Origin: Lutjanus erythropterus
Lineage: Eukaryota; Chordata; Actinopteri; Lutjaniformes; Lutjanidae
Length of the DNA: 64,000 bases
Direction: 5' to 3'
NCBI GenBank assembly: GCA_020091685.1
Contig: CM034613.1
Location: 17,966,648 to 18,030,647 of the forward strand
Part shown: piece after piece, positions 61,001 through 64,000 of the stretch
How positions within the stretch are numbered: position 1 is the stretch's first letter
Layout: each line of letters begins with the position of its first letter
Program-made: the position numbers and the translations under genes
Notes under the pieces: generated by a model
What the model was told of the DNA's origin: nothing
Seen by the model: only the letters and a program-made list of their open reading frames with translations
Databases searched by the model: none

Positions 61001-62488
61001 AAAACCCAAAACACTGAAAGTATTACATAAGTTTGGATTCTCTGTGATTTGAACCTTAAGTCGGTACACAGGCAGCTATTTAAATTGCATCAGTTCCTCT
61101 GATGTAAATGTGTATAGCCTTCAACTCCCTTAGAGCTTTTAGTCATTTATTTTGATTAGGGCTGTATTTATAAGATAAGTCTCTTAAGTAAGTCGCCTGG
61201 GAAGATGGGTTGGCGTGGATGGTGGTGGGGGAACAAAATGAAGTCTGTTTGATGATTATAAATTCAGAAATATCTGCTTGTCAATTAATTAGGCGCTTCC
61301 TGGGTATGTGTGCCCCTCTTTTCATTTAGTGGGCCTGCCTCTCGGTGGACAAATACCCGCGGTGCGCCTATTGTATGTCTAAGCCGTTACACGCATCTCC
61401 GGCAGCTGGGGAACGCAGAATAAAGATCCTTCAAAGGCGGACAGTTTTCAAGAGCAAGCCTCTGTTTTTCGTGTGCTGCGGCTGATTTCTTGAAGCAGCG
61501 CGTGTGTCCGCTTGAAGGCTTTACTCAGCCGGTGTCTCCTTCCCAGACACAAACAAGAACTGGAGAATGATGTGGACATGAAAAGATAGGTAGACTGAGA
61601 GGACTGAGCTTGAAGTGATGCTTCCATTATTTCTGCCTCTCGCAGTGCAACAATCTGTGCAGGAGCCTAATCTTGTTGTGGCTACTGTGGCGTGGTGAGC
61701 GCTGACTATTGTCATGAGGATACGACTACTTTTATACCAAATCCACACCATTGCTAAAAAAAAATGGACTGTGTTTCATATGAAAAACTGAATCAGAATC
61801 AAACATACCTGGACATATACCTTGGGTTGTCCATTCCTACATATGTTGTTGGCCCGTATCCATGACTAGAAGACACTAATTGTTCAGTAATTCCACATAC
61901 ATACACACGTTTTTTTATACGAGTGCATATACAAAGACCTGGACAGATCAGGAGATTGATTGATAGCGGGGACCCGAGGACCTGGCCTAAGAGGCGAAAT
62001 TAATCCATGCAAATGCTCTTCTGTCAGTGGTTTGCAGACAGTTATGTGACACAAGTCGATGGTACAGATACCTCTTCTGAATAAACTGCGTGAACTTGTT
62101 GTCCCATTAGTGACTGAGCTAAGGTAAAAAGTTTTCTAAATTACCATTAGCAGGCTCGTTTTCTCGTAGAGCTTCATTATCCCCCTTTCAGTAACCTTTG
62201 ATTGAACAAAACGCTGTGCAGTAGTGAACAAAATGTGAAAGGAAAGTTAACAGAACAGTAAAGAGAAGCTTTAGGAGCTATTGTGATTGAATAGTACTAG
62301 TGCCAGCCAGGCAGGCTAACGATTTAGCATTAATCTTGTCAGCTACAGGAGTTTACCAACTAGCTCTGTGGTCAGTCACTGTATCATCAAGCTTCCAGCC
62401 TAACCTGATATGTGTAGCTGATGTTATTAACATAGCATGTTTTACCTTGAGAAGACCAGCAGAAGCTAAACTGGTTTCCAGCTCGAGC

Positions 62489-62936
62489 AGGGGTCTGCAG
62501 CCTGCGGCTCTGGGAACCTCTTTCCAGTGGCTCCCTGTGGCTTAGACAAAAAATTATATTGAAAGGAAGATCACATTTTAATTTTCTTTTACCATTATTA
62601 ATAAAAGACATTCTGCAACTGTAAAAATGTGTAGCCTACACATAGAATAAAAAATGTTTTAAGATAAGATAAACTTCGTTGATCCAACACCGGTGAAATT
62701 CAGAAATTAATATTTTGTAAAATAAAGTGTGTGTCATAACCTGCGTCTATGGCTCAGCGCCTTTTTCTTGAAATCTTGCTGGTGGCTAGTTTCCATTGAT
62801 TATTTTTCAATGCCAAATCAAAAAAGAGCGTCTCAGAGGAATAAAGAGAATTTAATAGTTGAGACACCAGACAGAATTTTTTTTTTCTTTTTTGGACAGA
62901 ACTGGCTCTTTCAAAAGTAAAGGCTGCAGACCCCTG
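62489..62936. mobile_element. hAT-like MITE (CAGGGGTCTGCAGCCT termini)
   Basis: The left end CAGGGGTCTGCAGCCTGCGG is mirrored by GGCTGCAGACCCCTG on the right, 448 bp overall. The left arm continues into GGCTCTGGGAACC and the right arm carries GGCTCTTTC, both typical of a widespread vertebrate hAT family. The interior frame at 62729-62920 is too short and unlike a transposase. A separate fish repeat end (AAGATAAGATAAACTTCGTT) sits inside near 62.66 kb. Confidence 0.75.
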
Positions 62937-64000
62937 ACCTACAATAAAAAAAAAAAAAATTCTTCTGACTTTTCGTAGTCATAACACACCATGTGTCAAA
63001 ACTCCAGATTTCAGAGCTCGGCAAAGAAACATTATCATCCCACATAAAACCACAATGTGCTGCTTTTACGCTTTGTGTTTTTTTTAAGGATTAAACAAAT
63101 GAGATATTACCTTGTGAGGCAGCTGGATTTGTGAGATCACATGGGAATCTATCTTGCCAGTCTTTAAGTTATCTGGTTTTAGGTTTAAGTGTCCATGGAA
63201 ATGACAAACAATGGCGGCTCCTGAGGAGGTTGCCGCAGATACTGCGATATCATCAGTTACATCAGAACTGGAGAATATTTCATGAAAGAAAGAAGTACAA
63301 AGAACAACACTGAAGCCTTTTTCTTGGTGGAAAAGATGAAGCTCTTCTCCTGACTTGCTTCAACTGAGTTTGATCTTTGATTGGCTGAAGTTAGCCCAAG
63401 CTAGATGTGATAGACAGCTGATTCATCCAATCACCTGCCAAGTGTGTTCACTTTTCTTGTCTTGTCTGCACCCTGCTTAACTTTCATTCATGTTGGTTGA
63501 TTTTTGGAATACTCTGTTCATTGTTTGCAGGATAGGAATGATGGAGCAGTGGGAAATCTTCAAATTTAACATAATTTTATTCAATGGAAAAAAAATATTG
63601 TGCAGAATTAGAGGTTTCTATCAGCCCTATACGTGTTTTCCTTTAAAGACAGCGAAGAACTATCAACAACTTGTGCTAGTCAGAAATTCTCTTCCAGTTG
63701 AGTTGACAAAGCTTCATGGGAATATGATTTATGGATTATTATTTTAAAGGATTTGTCCAAAACATGGACATGTTTTCTTGTTTTTTTTGGCATGACAGTT
63801 TTTACATTTGTATTCAGTCCAATCCGTCAAATATTCTGAACCACAAATACTGCATGCGATGTCACAGTGATCTTAAGCAGGTTTTTGTTCTCCTCGGAGG
63901 TGGTGAGTCATTTTGCATTTGGCGACGTCTCTCACTTGCACAGTCGAGTTTACAGTCTGGCTTCGAGTGAAGGAAAAAAATGTCGGCATGCAGCAAGTGT

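Larger units (their letters stand above)
58296..64000. other. 3' part of window, no exon identified
   Basis: It contains at least four decayed transposon-like elements (58.6, 59.3, 60.0 and 62.5 kb). A GC-richer complex block lies at 61.2-61.7 kb. No MRH-domain exon was recognised on the + strand, so the gene probably continues beyond the window. Confidence 0.5.

Overview
The window looks like genomic DNA from a teleost fish, probably a percomorph. It is AT-leaning and carries (CA)n and (TA)n microsatellites. Many decayed dispersed repeats have a sequence style I recognise from ray-finned fish genomes. No prokaryotic gene organisation, rRNA, CRISPR array or intact virus is visible. Family identifications are from memory; no database search was run.

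One gene is supported, on the + strand, and it appears to cross the whole window. Four small exons at 7899-8028, 17106-17172, 24062-24140 and 47494-47580 have AG/GT borders and agree in reading phase (0-1, 1-2, 2-0, 0-0). They join into 121 uninterrupted codons. A fifth probable exon lies at 58214-58295 (phase 0-1). The joined product is a basic/acidic coiled coil, then a canonical EF-hand loop split between exons 2 and 3, then a degenerate second EF-hand, then a short helical segment. The order and spacing match the middle of glucosidase II beta subunit (PRKCSH, the 80K-H protein), an ER subunit of the N-glycan trimming enzyme. The sequence is diverged and the introns are very long (about 9.1, 6.9, 23.4 and 10.6 kb), so I read it as a PRKCSH-family paralogue rather than confidently as prkcsh itself. 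The N-terminal LDLa-like repeats and the C-terminal MRH lectin domain are not visible; if they exist they lie outside the window.

The rest is intron or flank. 1-7.9 kb holds upstream sequence with several repeats. Intron 1 (8.0-17.1 kb) and intron 2 (17.2-24.1 kb) hold dispersed elements and a 26-bp tandem array. Intron 3 (24.1-47.5 kb) holds three large copies of an unusual element built from inverted AGAACC/GGTTCT motifs, an AT-palindromic element, a decayed Harbinger-type Myb/SANT gene and other MITE-like elements. Intron 4 (47.6-58.2 kb) and the 3' part hold more terminal-inverted-repeat elements. Between the repeats are compositionally complex, homeodomain-site-rich blocks that resemble conserved non-coding elements, offered as inference only.
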